This document shows, in pieces, positions 1-9,775 of a stretch of 64,000 nucleotides of DNA; position 1 is the stretch's first letter, and every line of letters begins with the position of its first letter. The stretch spans positions 13,099,551 through 13,163,550 of the forward strand of contig CM054135.1 of NCBI GenBank assembly GCA_028751875.1. Reading direction: 5' to 3'. This stretch comes from Rapana venosa. Taxonomy: Eukaryota; Mollusca; Gastropoda; Neogastropoda; Muricidae. Both the position numbers and the translations under genes were made by a program. Under the pieces are notes generated by a model. That model saw only the letters and a program-made list of their open reading frames with translations. It was not told the DNA's origin and did not search any database.

Positions 1-225
1 GGCATGTCACATAGGTCTGATCTACAGACTGTTCTCTTTCGTGGAAAACAAGATAGATCTATTTTGCAAAAAGAACATAACCATAGGGCACTAGTCCTAT
101 AGGCTAGCGAAATTACGATGGTAGCCAGCCATGGTTTGGTAAGCGATTCTTTGTGAATGTTTTAGCTTGAAAACTTTGTACAAAGAATCTGATGTTTAGA
201 TGAAGGAATCCCGCATGAGGATGCC
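1..225. other. unique sequence, nothing recognised
   Basis: AT-leaning single-copy-looking sequence. I see no open frame, RNA gene or repeat shared with the rest of the window. Confidence 0.5.
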
Positions 226-530
226 GGGGACCTGTCAGTATAAATAGCATACCCACAATCTGGAAATTGTCTGCTAGAAACTTCCTCTTTCTATCACTCT
301 ATATCTGTCTTGCTCCTTTTCTTCCTGTCACCTCCTTCTTGCCTATTTTCTGCCTTCTTGGTCCATGCTCCTGCCTTTTCTTCCAGAAAGACTTAAAAGA
401 TAACAGTTCTCTCTTATGCCGAAGTCGGATGCGCTGGGTCTGACTTGTCAGGCGCTTAACGGCAGCGTGATGCATTTTTGCTCATATAACACATTGCCGG
501 GGCATTCGACGACAAAGCAGAAATGAAGGA
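226..530 (+). repeat. dispersed repeat R1, copy A
   Basis: About 300 bp that recurs as a direct copy at 28947-29260. Matching landmarks run in the same order in both: ggggacctgtcagtata at the left edge, ctggaaattgt, gctccttttcttcct, ttttctgccttcttggtcca, agaaagacttaaaagataac, gaagtcggatgcgctggg, tcaggcgcttaa, gctcatataaca, and a right end rich in GAA/GACGA. The purine-rich end suggests a retroelement-style 3' tail, giving plus orientation. No tRNA-like boxes or coding sequence are visible and I do not recognise the family. Confidence 0.75.
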
Positions 531-964
531 GATGTTACCGCAACTATAACTTTGTTAATCCGAACATTTCCGAATCAATTTATATCTAGATCTCATTCCA
601 GCTTTTTTCTGTACATTTCTTTTTCAAAGGCTGCACTATTGTTTCTTGGTTTATGGTATCCAGTTCATTTTGAAAGTATATTTATCACCAACGGAGAAAA
701 GCTAGATTTTTAAAGAAAACAGCTTGACTGAACCCTGGATGACTCGTTTGAAAGTTGTTGGTTTGTTGAATGTTGGATTGTTCTCGGTGTGCTTGTTCTT
801 GTATCTAACGTCTGATAAAGAAATAAAAGTAAAAAAAAAGATGTAATATATGTCTATTGGGAAAAGTCAGAAAGCAATGACAGAAGAAGGGTAGTGTAAC
901 TATTTGGCTCTAAACCACGATGATAACGCATGGAAATAGGGAAAGCCATGGTATCGAATCTTAA

Positions 965-967
<3 letters not shown>
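531..967. other. unique AT-rich sequence
   Basis: AT-rich with a short A-run near 830-839. I see no gene or shared repeat. Confidence 0.45.

Positions 968-1014
<47 letters not shown>
968..1014. repeat. (CT)n microsatellite
   Basis: Uninterrupted CT dinucleotide tract of about 46 bp. Confidence 0.95.
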
Positions 1015-1017
<3 letters not shown>

Positions 1018-1117
1018 GCTTTTTTCTCTCTCTTTTTCGGTGGTTTTTGTGGGTTCTGTGTCTGTGTGGGTATTTTTCTTTTTACTGTGCGAGTGTATTG
1101 GTATTGGGTTTATCTTA

Positions 1118-1215
1118 TTATCATATAATGTATCTCTTTGGGTGGGGGACTGGATGTAATAAAACGCATGAGTGCTTATTAATTATCCTCGAAATAAAAG
1201 AATTTGTCATCGTCA
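1118..1215 (+). mobile_element. family T retroelement 3' end (LINE-type tail)
   Basis: Contains gggggactggatgtaat, then gcatgagtgcttatt and tatcctcgaaataaaag, the same order as the 3' end of SINE-1. Upstream it reads atcataatg-like sequence instead of the SINE body, as in the other T copies (33926, 60174, 25777). It ends in aatttgtcatcgtc. Probably a severely 5'-truncated LINE tail; no coding portion survives. Confidence 0.6.
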
Positions 1216-1221
1216 TTGACA

Positions 1222-1273
1222 TTGTGTGTGTATGTATGTGTGTCTGCGTGTGCGCTCGTGCGCGCGCGCGCGC

Positions 1274-1334
<61 letters not shown>
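1222..1334. repeat. compound (GT)n-(CG)n-(GT)n microsatellite
   Basis: GT repeats flank a pure CG core of about 28 bp (around 1259-1288). Alternating purine-pyrimidine throughout, so a Z-DNA candidate. The long open frames over it on both strands are repeat translations. Confidence 0.95.
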
Positions 1335-1336
<2 letters not shown>

Positions 1337-1467
1337 TTGGTAAGAGGACAGACAGATTTCCATTTCCCACAAGCTATCATCAACGTCCAGCAAGCGTGTG
1401 AGACAGCCCATTGTTAATTTAACTGCTACCTTTGTTGCAAAACATCCACACTGGTCACGGCTGACCT

Positions 1468-1529
1468 CCCTCCCTCCCTCCCCATGCCCCCCCCCCCCCC
1501 CCACCTTCCCCAGCTCACTCCCCCTCCCT

Positions 1530-1562
<33 letters not shown>

Positions 1563-1765
1563 GCCGCCACAGCCGACGGACCACCACCGTCACCACCACC
1601 ACTACACCCCAGCAGCAACCACCCCCACCATCCGCTGTCTTCAGGTGTGACCACCCAAGCGGGTACAATGGCTCGGACAAAAACACCTACATTATATCTA
1701 CTACCCGTCTACCTGTACATAGCACAGAGAGAGAGAGGTGGTGGTGGTGGTGGTGGTAGGGAAAG
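1468..1765. repeat. mosaic of simple repeats
   Basis: (CCCT)n near 1468, a C-run at about 1487-1502, (CA)n at 1532-1560, CAC-rich sequence, then (GTG)n at 1736-1757. Nothing else is recognisable. Confidence 0.85.
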
Positions 1766-1893
1766 AGTGGGGTATACATACAAAGGTCGTTGGTAATTAT
1801 CTTGACCTCCCTGCAGTGCAAGTGCTTCTGTTTCTATTTTTCTTCTTCCTTTTGGTGTTTCTTTTTGTGTGTGCTGGGTAGTTGCATAGATGC

Positions 1894-1894
<1 letters not shown>

Positions 1895-1962
<68 letters not shown>
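1895..1962. repeat. (GT)n microsatellite, probable (CA)n tail of the adjacent LINE
   Basis: About 68 bp of pure GT abutting the 3' end of the minus-strand LINE at 1963. Read on the minus strand it is a (CA)n tail right after the element's terminal hairpin. Confidence 0.85.
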
Positions 1963-1964
<2 letters not shown>

Positions 1965-1975
1965 CTTCAGTTTAA

Positions 1976-2004
1976 CGTCTATTCACATTTAGTGATTTTA
2001 GACG
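1976..2004 (-). other. terminal hairpin in the LINE 3' UTR
   Basis: Nested inverted repeat: CGTCTA...TAGACG outside and TTCAC...GTGA inside a short AT loop. It lies just before the 3' terminus and the (CA)n tail of the minus-strand LINE, where RT-recognition stem-loops are expected. Confidence 0.6.
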
Positions 2005-2085
2005 GGAAAAAGTAATATAAACAAGAGAATGCAAACAATAACAAAAAGTGTCAATTAACAGTACTTAAAAACTAACTTTAACATA

Positions 2086-2912
2086 CTACAAAAACTGAAT
2101 TATCGGACTTCTTATCAATCCTAACACAATGTCCAACAGTAACGATGGTTCAGACAAAATCTGATCCAGTGATAAACCTGGTATAGCAGGTAAAAATGCT
2201 TTTAAATGTCCACAATCAAAAATAACATGACTATTGGTAATCTTCTCCCCACAAATACAGTTTACATCTTTCACGTACTTTGTCCTGAAAGCATTTAGTT
2301 TAAATCTGTACATAAGGGATAACATATTTCTACGATTATACCAACCACAGACTTTGTTAGAAATGAAAGCATTTCGAAAATCTATCACATTGCTTGTACA
2401 GCCATTATAGAGACAATAGCCAGAATCATATATTTTCTTTCTGAAGTGCTTCCAGCAAGCATTTTGTAGCAAGCTGTATCCCTCATGCAGAGATAAGGCA
2501 ACGTTTATTTCACAAGAACTATTTTTATTTCTCGCGCCATATTTTGCAAGACTGTCAACTTTTTCATTAAAAAAGATACCAGTGTGTGAGGGAACCCAAC
2601 AGAAAGTAACAGTACTACCTCTTAAAATCAAAAAGTGTACCAGATGCCTGATTTCAATGATTAGGTCTTTTCTTACTTTAAAAGTAGAATTTCTTAAAGC
2701 ATGTAAAACCGATTTAGAATCAACACACAAAAGTATGTTGAATATGTCTTTAGGGAAGTCAAGTACATAGTTAAGTGCCAACACTATAGCAGTTAGCTCA
2801 GCTGTAAATATAGATTTATTTTTTCCCAGGTAGACAGCTCGTTCTACTTTTAATGATGGAATAATGAAAGCTGCACCAGCATCATTAGTATTTAAACAGA
2901 CCCATCAGTATA
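2086..2912 (-). pseudogene. RNase H domain and C-terminal tail of the I-group LINE
   Basis: All four RNase H acidic positions can be found on the minus strand: YTDGS at 2898-2912, FTAELTAI around 2793-2813, the D of VDSKSVL at about 2719, and NEKVDSLAK at about 2546-2569, preceded by WVPSHTG. A frameshift follows YTDGSV, so the first motif is out of frame with the rest. After RNase H comes a cysteine/histidine segment (CICGEKITNSHVIFDCGH), typical of post-RNase H tails of these elements. It ends at a stop near 2086, leaving about 120 bp of 3' UTR. Confidence 0.8.
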
Positions 2913-3075
2913 GATTTTGAGATGATCAGGATAAGTAGTTTGAATATGTTCTTTTACTAGCGATGTAAGAATGTTAACATTTTCAGCTTTTCTTACAGAA
3001 GAATAATTGATGTCAAAATGAGCTTTAAAAAGTTCCCAAGGTGGGTAGGGAGCTGACTGTACTGATTTTGCTAAT

Positions 3076-4276
3076 TTATTTGGTTTTAAGTTCTGAATGT
3101 TTAAAAAGGGGAGAAGTGTAAGTATTAATTGTAGTAAGCGAGCTGATAGTTCTTGCTCTTTTCGGAAAGTGAATGTCAGACTTTATCTGGACTTCATTTT
3201 CAACGTTGCTGTCATTTGTTGTACTTCTTAAGACATATTTTGCCACAGCAAGCTGTCGATATTCATTTAAAGGAAGAACTCCTACTTCCTTATATGTACC
3301 TATAGATGAGGCATGAGCTGGTACACCTAAAGCAAGTCGAAATGCTTTACAATCAAGACTCTGGATTTTCTGAAGCAAATAATTTGGAGCACTGAAAAAT
3401 ACTTCTTGTCCATAAGACAGTCTTGATCGCACAAGGGACAAGGACAGATGCTTTAATACAGTAATATCTTGTCCCCATGGTTGTTTACTAGTAACTTTTA
3501 AGAAGTTAAGAACTTTCTTAGCTTTAGTTGCCATATATTCAATATGCTGATTCCACGTTAACTTAGAAGTAAGGAATACTCCTAAGAATTTCACTGCTTG
3601 TTTGTATTCTAGAGCTTCTCCATTTATTCGAAAATTAGGTAGAACTAGTGGGTCAACACCGTTATTAAAAAGGACAAGGTTGGTTTTTTCAGGGGAAAGT
3701 GAAAGACCATTCTCAAAAAGATAACCACTAAGTTTTTCAAGTTCTTTTTGATATACTTTTTGATAAAAATTTAACTGTCTTTTGGTGTTTTCTTTTTCAT
3801 CGTAACATCCATCCACATACATATATCGTCAGCATATTGTACAATAACAACATTGCTTGATAAAAATCTAGGAAGGTCATATAGTAAATGTTGAATAGAT
3901 AAGGTGATGTTACTGAACCTTGCGGGATACCCATGTCTGGTGACCTTGAGGTAGAATAATAATTCCCAACTTTAGCTTGAATGATTCTTTCTGACAGAAA
4001 GCTTTTAATATAGAAGAAAATATTGCCAGAAAGGCCAATAGATTTCAGTTTATAAAGCAATCTCTCATGCCACACATGATCATATGCTTTATGTACGTCA
4101 AAAAATGTGGCAAGTACATTCTTCCTTCGAGCAAACTGGTATTTAACTTGAGTGGTTAATTTAACTAAATGATCAACTGTAGATCTACCCTTAGGAAAAC
4201 CTGCCTGATTTACGGGTATAATTTTATTTTTATCACAAAAATATGTCAGTCTGTTTAAGATTATTTTTTCCATCAC
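3076..4276 (-). pseudogene. reverse transcriptase domain remnant of the I-group LINE
   Basis: Two minus-strand frames (4276-3797 and 3822-3076) together cover most of an RT. The first has NQAGFPKGRSTVDHL, FFDVHKAYDHVWHERLLYKL (a variant of the usual FLDxxKAFDxVWH) and GIPQGSVTSPYLFNIY. The catalytic YADD box is coded at about 3808-3842 in the second frame, as QYADD followed by MYVDG, so a small indel near 3885 separates GIPQGS from YADD. Downstream are FLGVFLTSKLTWNQHI and PWGQDITVLKHLSLSLVRSRL, the thumb/post-RT region. The fingers start is truncated and there is no endonuclease. Confidence 0.85.
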
Positions 4277-4329
4277 CTTCCCTGTATGTGAAGTTAATGC
4301 TATTGGTCTATAGTTATTCTTATCTTAGG

Positions 4330-4331
<2 letters not shown>

Positions 4332-4378
<47 letters not shown>

Positions 4379-4487
4379 GCGTGTGTGTGTATGTGTGTGT
4401 GTGTGCGCGCGCGTGTGTGTGGTAAGACGTGCGTGTGTGGTAAGACGTGTGTGTGTAAGGTGTGCGTGCGTGCGTGTGTGTGTGTAG

Positions 4488-4578
<91 letters not shown>
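4332..4578. repeat. compound (GT)n-(GA)n microsatellite
   Basis: (GT)n to about 4376, degenerate GT/GC/TAAGAC repeats to about 4486, then (GA)n from 4491 with two GGA interruptions. It borders the truncated 5' end of the LINE. Confidence 0.95.
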
Positions 4579-4580
<2 letters not shown>

Positions 4581-4721
4581 CAAGTCAAAGTCAAATGGTA
4601 TATTATTTGATGAAATAGGCCATCTCCTGATGGCACGGGGAACAGTGGGATTGGAAGTATGCCATGCTCTGTATGATACTTGTTTCATGGAGACATACAT
4701 ACAACGAAAGTCGTTCGGGTT

Positions 4722-4955
4722 AGATTATAAAACCGAGGTTCCGTGTGCAAACGCACACAAAACATCTTGTGCACGCGTTAAAACCCGTTCCGCCTTTCGG
4801 AATAGTAGGTCATTTCTACCTGTGGGAACTAAAGACAGAATTTACAAAACGGCATGCACATTGGGACGATGTAAAAAAAAAAAGCACATGACTGCTTATT
4901 TCATTATCATTAACACAAAAAATATTGAACAAACAGATAAATAAATAAAATTAAC
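4722..4955 (+). mobile_element. SINE-1 copy, head missing
   Basis: Central and 3' parts of SINE-1: taaaaccgaggttccgtgtg, ttaaaacccgttccgccttt, gcatgcacattgggacgatg, an A-run, agcacatgactgct and a (TAAA)n end. The tRNA-like head is absent. In this copy both sides of the body inverted repeat have changed (GTGTGCA and TGCACGCG). The preceding 4580-4715 holds tcaagtcaaagtcaaa, as at the ends of T copies, and is otherwise unassigned. Confidence 0.8.
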
Positions 4956-5595
4956 TATTTGTATACAGTCAAAAGAAACAACCAAACTGAACCATCCATT
5001 TAGTAGCACCGTCAAGTGCAAATTTATAGGCCTCATCATCTTTCATAGACTCTGATCCGCACAAGGCAAAGAATAAGTCGAAAACATTGTAGCCGGCAAT
5101 AGGAAAACACGCACACACACACAATTACTTTGTTTCCCCTGAAGCAGCTGGATTAAACTAGAGTGCATTTTAAAGTAGCATTTTGCTGCTTTTGCAAGTC
5201 TGTTGGTGATTACTGTTTACAAGGCATTTTGTATCTGAAGAAGATTGATCTGTGCCTGAAAGGAATATAGAGTTTATAACTCCCTGACATTTCCACATCA
5301 GTCCAAAGCCACAGCCACACAAAGTGAAGAAGACTGTGCACGAGACAGTTTGTAAGAGTTCAAAGGGGTATCTTCAGCACGATCGGTAAAACAACTGAAA
5401 CACAGGCAGGCTGTTTAATGCTAGATTCTCTCTGTGATAGGAAGCCAGTGAAGAGTGCAGGGCAGGGTTTGACAGCGGGAGGCTTTCAGAATCAGAGGAA
5501 GTGCAGAATGTTGTTTTTTTCAAGATCGTTTGGATATACTGCAGCAGAGGCCCCTATCTCTGAGAGTATGTAGTGTATCGGACCAGTAGGTCTTC
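4956..5595. other. unique sequence
   Basis: Mixed-composition sequence with no convincing open frame, RNA gene or shared repeat. Confidence 0.45.
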
Positions 5596-6262
5596 AGTAC
5601 AGCCTTACCTCTCCAAATAATATAGAAAACCATCAGGTCTTCAATGTAGCATTACCTCTCAAAATATACAAACCATTATGTCTTCAGCATACCCTTAACT
5701 CTCAATATATACAAATCCGTTATGACAACAGCATACCCTTACCTCTCAAAATATACAAGACGGTTAGGTCTTCACTATACTCGTTCCTTCAAAGTATACA
5801 AAACCATATGTCTTCAAAATAAACAATAAAATATGTACAAAACCGTTAAGTCTTCAGCATACCTTACCTCTCAAACTATACAAAACCGTTAGGTCTTCAG
5901 CATACCTTTACCTCTCAAACTTTGCAAAACCATCAGGTCTTCAGTATACCCTTACCTCTCAAACTTTGCAAAACCATCAGGTCTTCAGCATACCTTTACC
6001 TCTCAAACTTTACAAAACCATCAGGTCTTCAGTATACCCTTACCTCTCAAACTTTGCAAAACCATCAGGTCTTCAGCATACCTTTACCTCTCAAACTTTA
6101 CAAAACCATCAGGTCTTCAGTATACCCTTACCTCTCAAACTTTACAAAACCATCAGGTCTTCAGCATACCTTTACCTCTCAAACTTTACAAAACCATCAA
6201 GTCTTCAGCATATCCTCACCTTAAAAGCGTACCAAACCAATAGGTCTTCAATATTCCCATAC
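5596..6262. repeat. 44-bp minisatellite with 88-bp higher-order unit
   Basis: About 15 units built on acctctcaaactttacaaaa + ccatcaggtcttcag. The 5' half (5596-5880) is strongly diverged. From about 5918 to 6200 units are nearly identical and alternate between a type beginning catacc and a type beginning tataccc, so the recent array has an 88-bp dimer as its unit. The 100-119-residue open frames here are repeat translations. Confidence 0.9.
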
Positions 6263-6346
6263 CCCTCAAAAGTTGCCAAAGTCAAGATGGCAAGCGGGAA
6301 AAGTACAGGAATAGATAAGTGTTAAAAAGAGCAAGGGAACAAAGGC

Positions 6347-6348
<2 letters not shown>

Positions 6349-6407
<59 letters not shown>

Positions 6408-6455
6408 GAGAGGGGTGGGTGGTGGTGGTGGGGTGGGGGGGGGGGGTGGGTGGGT
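6349..6455. repeat. (GA)n followed by G-rich (GGTGG) tract
   Basis: GA repeats with one TGA interruption to about 6411, then a G-rich run to 6454 that could form a quadruplex on the plus strand. Confidence 0.9.
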
Positions 6456-6839
6456 GGCGAAAAAAGCAACAACGTCAAAACATAAAACAAACCACCTTTC
6501 AGTGACGGGGGAAATCAAGACCAAGGATCTGCTGCAGCTTTACTTTCCCTGTAGTAGCCAGTAGCTCTTCTTCTGTTCCCCGAATCTCTTCAACCTACTG
6601 CTTGCTGCTGCTGCTGCTGCTTTCAGTGGCTGCAGTAGTTTATCAGTGCAGCGGCACTGATACTGCTATACTGATTGAGGGAGTAAGGGGCTACTCCCCT
6701 TCTCCCTGGCCAGCCTCATCAGCCGGCGGTAATGAGTCCTCTGTGACAGACATCACTCACTGGTGGCCCAAGATGCCTGCCGCTGAGGGAGGAGAGGCTG
6801 GCTGCAGGCTCCGAGCAGCAGGCCACTCCAAAACGAAAT
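6456..6839. other. unique GC-richer sequence
   Basis: Holds a short (CTG)n near 6604-6622 and otherwise single-copy-looking sequence. An open frame beginning at 6602 looks signal-peptide-like only because of leucine codons in the CTG repeat, and it starts at TTG, so it is not called a gene. Confidence 0.4.
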
Positions 6840-7291
6840 GGACCAACGTATCTACTCTCTCTCTGTGTCTCTGTTTCTGTCTCTATTCTCTGTCTGTCTC
6901 TCTCACTTATCTACTCTGCTGTCTGTGTCTCTGTGTCTCTGTCTCTCTGTCTCCCTGTCTCTGTCTGTCTCTCTCTTGTGGCTGTAGGCCCTATGTAGAG
7001 CTAACTTATCTATCTCTCTCTCTGTCTGTCTGTCTGTCTGTCTGTCTTCTGTCTGTCTGTCTTACTCTCTCTCTCTCTCTCTTCTCTCTCTCTTCTCTCT
7101 CTCTCTCTCTTCTCTCTCTCTCTTGTGGCTGTAGGCCCTACGTAGAGCAAACTTATCTACTCTCTCTCTTCTGGCTCTGTCTCTCTCTCTCTGTGGCTCT
7201 GTCTCTCTCTGCTCTGTCTGTCTTTCTGTCGGTATCTCTCTCTCTCTGTCTGTCTCTCTTGCTCTCTCTCTCTCTCTCATCTCTCTTCTCT

Positions 7292-7339
<48 letters not shown>

Positions 7340-7560
7340 CTATAGGCCCTATGTAGAGCTAACTTATCTACTCTCTGTCTGTCTGTCTGTCTGTATATAT
7401 ATATCTCTCTGTCTCTGTCGCTCTTTCTCTCTTTTGTGGCTATAGGCCCTACGTAGAGCTAACTTATCTACTCTCTCTCTCTCTGGCTCTGTCTGTCTCT
7501 CTCTGTGGCTCTGTCTCTCTCTGGCTCTGTCTCTCACTCTCTCTCTATGTTTCTCTCTCG
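6840..7560. repeat. CT-rich array with conserved 36-bp cores
   Basis: CT, CTGT and TCTG repeats interspersed with four near-identical cores (6977-7012, 7124-7161, 7336-7371, 7435-7472), each reading ggctrtaggccctaygtaga followed by gcwaacttatctactc. Core spacings are 147, 212 and 99 bp, so length variation lies in the CT spacers. Cores alternate between ATGTAG and CGTAG forms. Confidence 0.9.
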
Positions 7561-8277
7561 CTCGTTGTGGCTGGTTATTCTAAGAGCGTTCGTTCTATAA
7601 GAAGCTTGTACAGCTGGGGAAACTATGCAGTTTGGTTATCTTTGTGTGGGGAGAGAGGACAGGAGGGTGGTGGTGGTGGAGGTTGGTTAGATGTGGCCTG
7701 GAATAGCCAATGTGGTGTGCTGTGTTGTTGTGTTAATACAATACAGCTTACTCTTTGATGCGGTGTTGAGTGAAAACACTAGAGCTTGCTATTGTGGTAT
7801 GTGTATTAACAACAGTAAGTTTTAATTAACAGTACACATACAATGCACCATACTAGCCTTAATTTAAGTGAATTCTGAGGGGTTCTAATGTATTGCACTG
7901 GTCTATGCTCTGTTCGGTTTCTCATTGTAAAGTCTGCATCTCCCCCATCCCCCCCTCTCCCCGCGAACCTTTCTTTAAGGGAGGAGAGACGCGCGTGGAA
8001 TGGAGCAGAGCTTTGCTGACAAATGACTGAACTTGTGACAGGAAATTTTCCTAAGGGAAAAGAAGTACCGGATTAAAGAAAAAAAAGGGATCAGCTATAA
8101 AAATGACTTCCAATCTGGTGGCATGCCTGAAGGTCTCTGCCGGTACCATAATCGTCATCTACTGTATGAAACATGATGCTTTAGATGCTACCGTGTTACC
8201 TTAATTAAGGTGATCCTCTCTTAGTCTGATCCTCCTATGAGACAGTTTATTTCTTATTTTTCTGTAGTTTATTCTCG
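7561..8277. other. unique sequence
   Basis: No recognisable gene. Contains a GTG-rich patch near 7665-7685 and otherwise nothing shared with the window. Confidence 0.4.
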
Positions 8278-8430
8278 TGTTTCGAGGATAATGGAATACG
8301 CTCTCATGTGATTTTCGACATCTAGTTCCCGTGTGTAATGCAGTTTGTATGTTTTGTCATCCGTTCCCACTGGGACACAAAGGCCTAATCTTCCGAAAAG
8401 CGGAACAGGTTTTAACGCGCGCGCAAATGC
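8278..8430 (-). mobile_element. SINE-1 fragment (central and 3' part)
   Basis: Antisense landmarks in order: tcgaggataatggaat, catctagttcccgtgtgt, ttgtcatccgttcccactgg, cttccgaaaagcggaacagg, ttttaacgcgcgcgcaa. The sequence breaks off before the tRNA-like head. Confidence 0.8.
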
Positions 8431-9044
8431 TTAGCAGAGAGGGTGAGACATTGGAGGAGCGGGAACAGGATTGACTTCGGTTTTCATAATGCTACGACAA
8501 CTTGGCTGGCATCTTTCTGTGTAGGATGGGACCGAGGAAACGCAGGGAGGGAGGGAAAGGTTAGGGGTGGGGTGGGGGTGGAGGGGATGGGGAGCAGGGG
8601 AGAAAGCCAGGATCACTGAGGAGAGGCTGGCTTCCATGGCTTCTCGTTCTGTGTGTTGTATGACACCCCAGCGCCTAGTCAGACTTCAGGGCATGGAATC
8701 AGAGCTGCAGTTTACGAGGAGTGCACGGCGTTATAGTTTTGTTCAAATTCATTCAACCTCTTTTCTCAAGTTGTGATGTTAGGCGGGAAAGTGCAGAAGG
8801 GACAGGAGGGGGAAGGGGTGGGGGGGGGGGGGGGTGCCACTTTGAAAATGCTCTCCTATCTCTGCCTCTAAAATGGGGTTTTCCTGCAAAAAATTGTAAC
8901 GGACATCTCTCGTCATTGTTGGTATCTGTCTGTCTGTCTGTCCACTTATCTGTGTCTGTCTTTCGGGATATCTATCCATCTATCTATATAGAGAGACATA
9001 GACATTATGCTGAAGAATTTTGTAGCCGGGGGCTTTGATGGGTA
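8431..9044. other. unique sequence with a G-run
   Basis: G-rich from about 8540 to 8600 and a G-run at about 8818-8834. A tctg/atct repeat patch lies near 8928-8990. No gene seen. Confidence 0.4.
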
Positions 9045-9365
9045 GTCTTCTCCCAGAGACTTGGACACAGATCACCACCATTCACGCTATGATTAAATGT
9101 GGGATAAAAATTAACCGGCACTTGTGTAGCACACATCTACAGCCTCATACTTTTCGATGCCTTTGCCAGACTGGCAGCCAGACAACAGACCATGTGCTGT
9201 ATACAGACCTGCCCGCTACAAGAGGCAGCACTCTGAAGAAAGAGGACCTGGCCTGACTGACCCATACCACCCCAGTGGCCAAGAAGCTCTGTGGAGACTG
9301 GGAGGGAGGACCTGCAGCAGAGTACAGCTGCCTTCGTCATTGAGAGACTGAGCTGTCCATCTGAC
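9045..9365 (+). pseudogene. C-terminal fragment of a non-LTR retrotransposon ORF2
   Basis: The plus frame reads TWTQITTIHAMIKCGIKINR, then a Cys/His segment CLCQTGSQTTDHVLYTDLP, and in a shifted frame KKLCGDWEGGPAAEYSCLRH. This resembles the tail found after the RT of many LINEs: a TTIxxLRTGHxxLxxHL-like helix, C-x-C...H-x4-5-C knuckle, and a final KLxGxxxDLxxTAAFI-like segment. The last Cys of the knuckle is lost and there are stops and a frameshift. The match is from memory of the motif layout, and the clade is not assigned. Confidence 0.5.
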
Positions 9366-9389
9366 TATCGTAAAATCACCCCTCCCCCC

Positions 9390-9545
9390 TCCCTATAAAA
9401 CAACAACAAAACAAACCCAAACAAAGCAAAGAAAACGTAATCGTAAACGTAATCGTACCCCCCCCCCCCTTAAAAAACAAGCAAAACCAACCAACAACAA
9501 CAACAAAACCCCAAACCAAAACAAAACCCAAACATAACAACAACC
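9390..9545. repeat. A/C-rich low-complexity tract
   Basis: Strings of AAAC and CAA words with a C-run at about 9459-9468. Confidence 0.85.
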
Positions 9546-9555
9546 ATAAACTAAC

Positions 9556-9775
9556 AACCCCCTCGGCTCGGTGTTTTTATGGGTCTTGGGAAAGAACACT
9601 TTATCCATTTCTCCACTCCACCCAGGGTACATGTGGGTACCAGCTCTGCTGGGGAAGTATCTGGCGACAGACTAGGTCCTGTCACGGGGTGTGTGAAAAC
9701 ATCAGTTCGCTTAACGCTAAGAAACGGGATAAGCTCCGCCTCTATGGGCCTTCTGGCTCGAAAGACATACTTTTT
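9556..9775 (-). repeat. probable dispersed repeat fragment R4
   Basis: Read on the minus strand it contains tcacacaccccgtgacagga, gcagagctggtaccc, ctgggtggagtggagaaatg and ataaagtgttctttcccaag. This order (a GTGACAGGACCTA-like block, then GGTACCC, then GGGTGGA...AAGTG..CTTGCCCAAGG) resembles a repeat I remember from gastropod sequences. There is only one copy here, so the call rests on memory. Confidence 0.4.

Larger units (their letters stand above)
1963..4326 (-). mobile_element. I-group non-LTR retrotransposon, 5'-truncated and frameshifted
   Basis: About 2.36 kb on the minus strand, with the order RT, RT-connecting region, RNase H, 3' UTR. The RT part begins without any endonuclease domain, so the 5' half is missing; the break lies next to a (GT)n tract at 4332. 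RT plus a following RNase H, and the LSLSLVRSRLSYGQEVFF-type post-RT segment, are what I would expect of I/Nimb-like elements. At least two frameshifts (about 3885, and just downstream of the first RNase H motif at about 2898) make it non-functional. The 3' UTR ends in a hairpin (1976-2004) and a (CA)n tail. Confidence 0.85.

Noticed and set aside
930..1343. Open frames of 60-180 residues made of LS, VC, HT, RE or QTD repeats throughout the window
   Set aside because: They are translations of (CT)n, (GT)n, (CA)n, (GA)n and (GACA)n microsatellites. Such arrays lack stops in some frames, so the frames carry no coding evidence.
5596..6262. CRISPR-like regular repeats (also at 15702-16160, 36840-37690)
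   Set aside because: Units are contiguous with no unique spacers and lie in a eukaryotic context, so they are minisatellites.
6602..7345. 247-residue frame with a leucine-rich start resembling a signal peptide
   Set aside because: It starts at TTG, the leucines come from a (CTG)n repeat, and two thirds is CT microsatellite.
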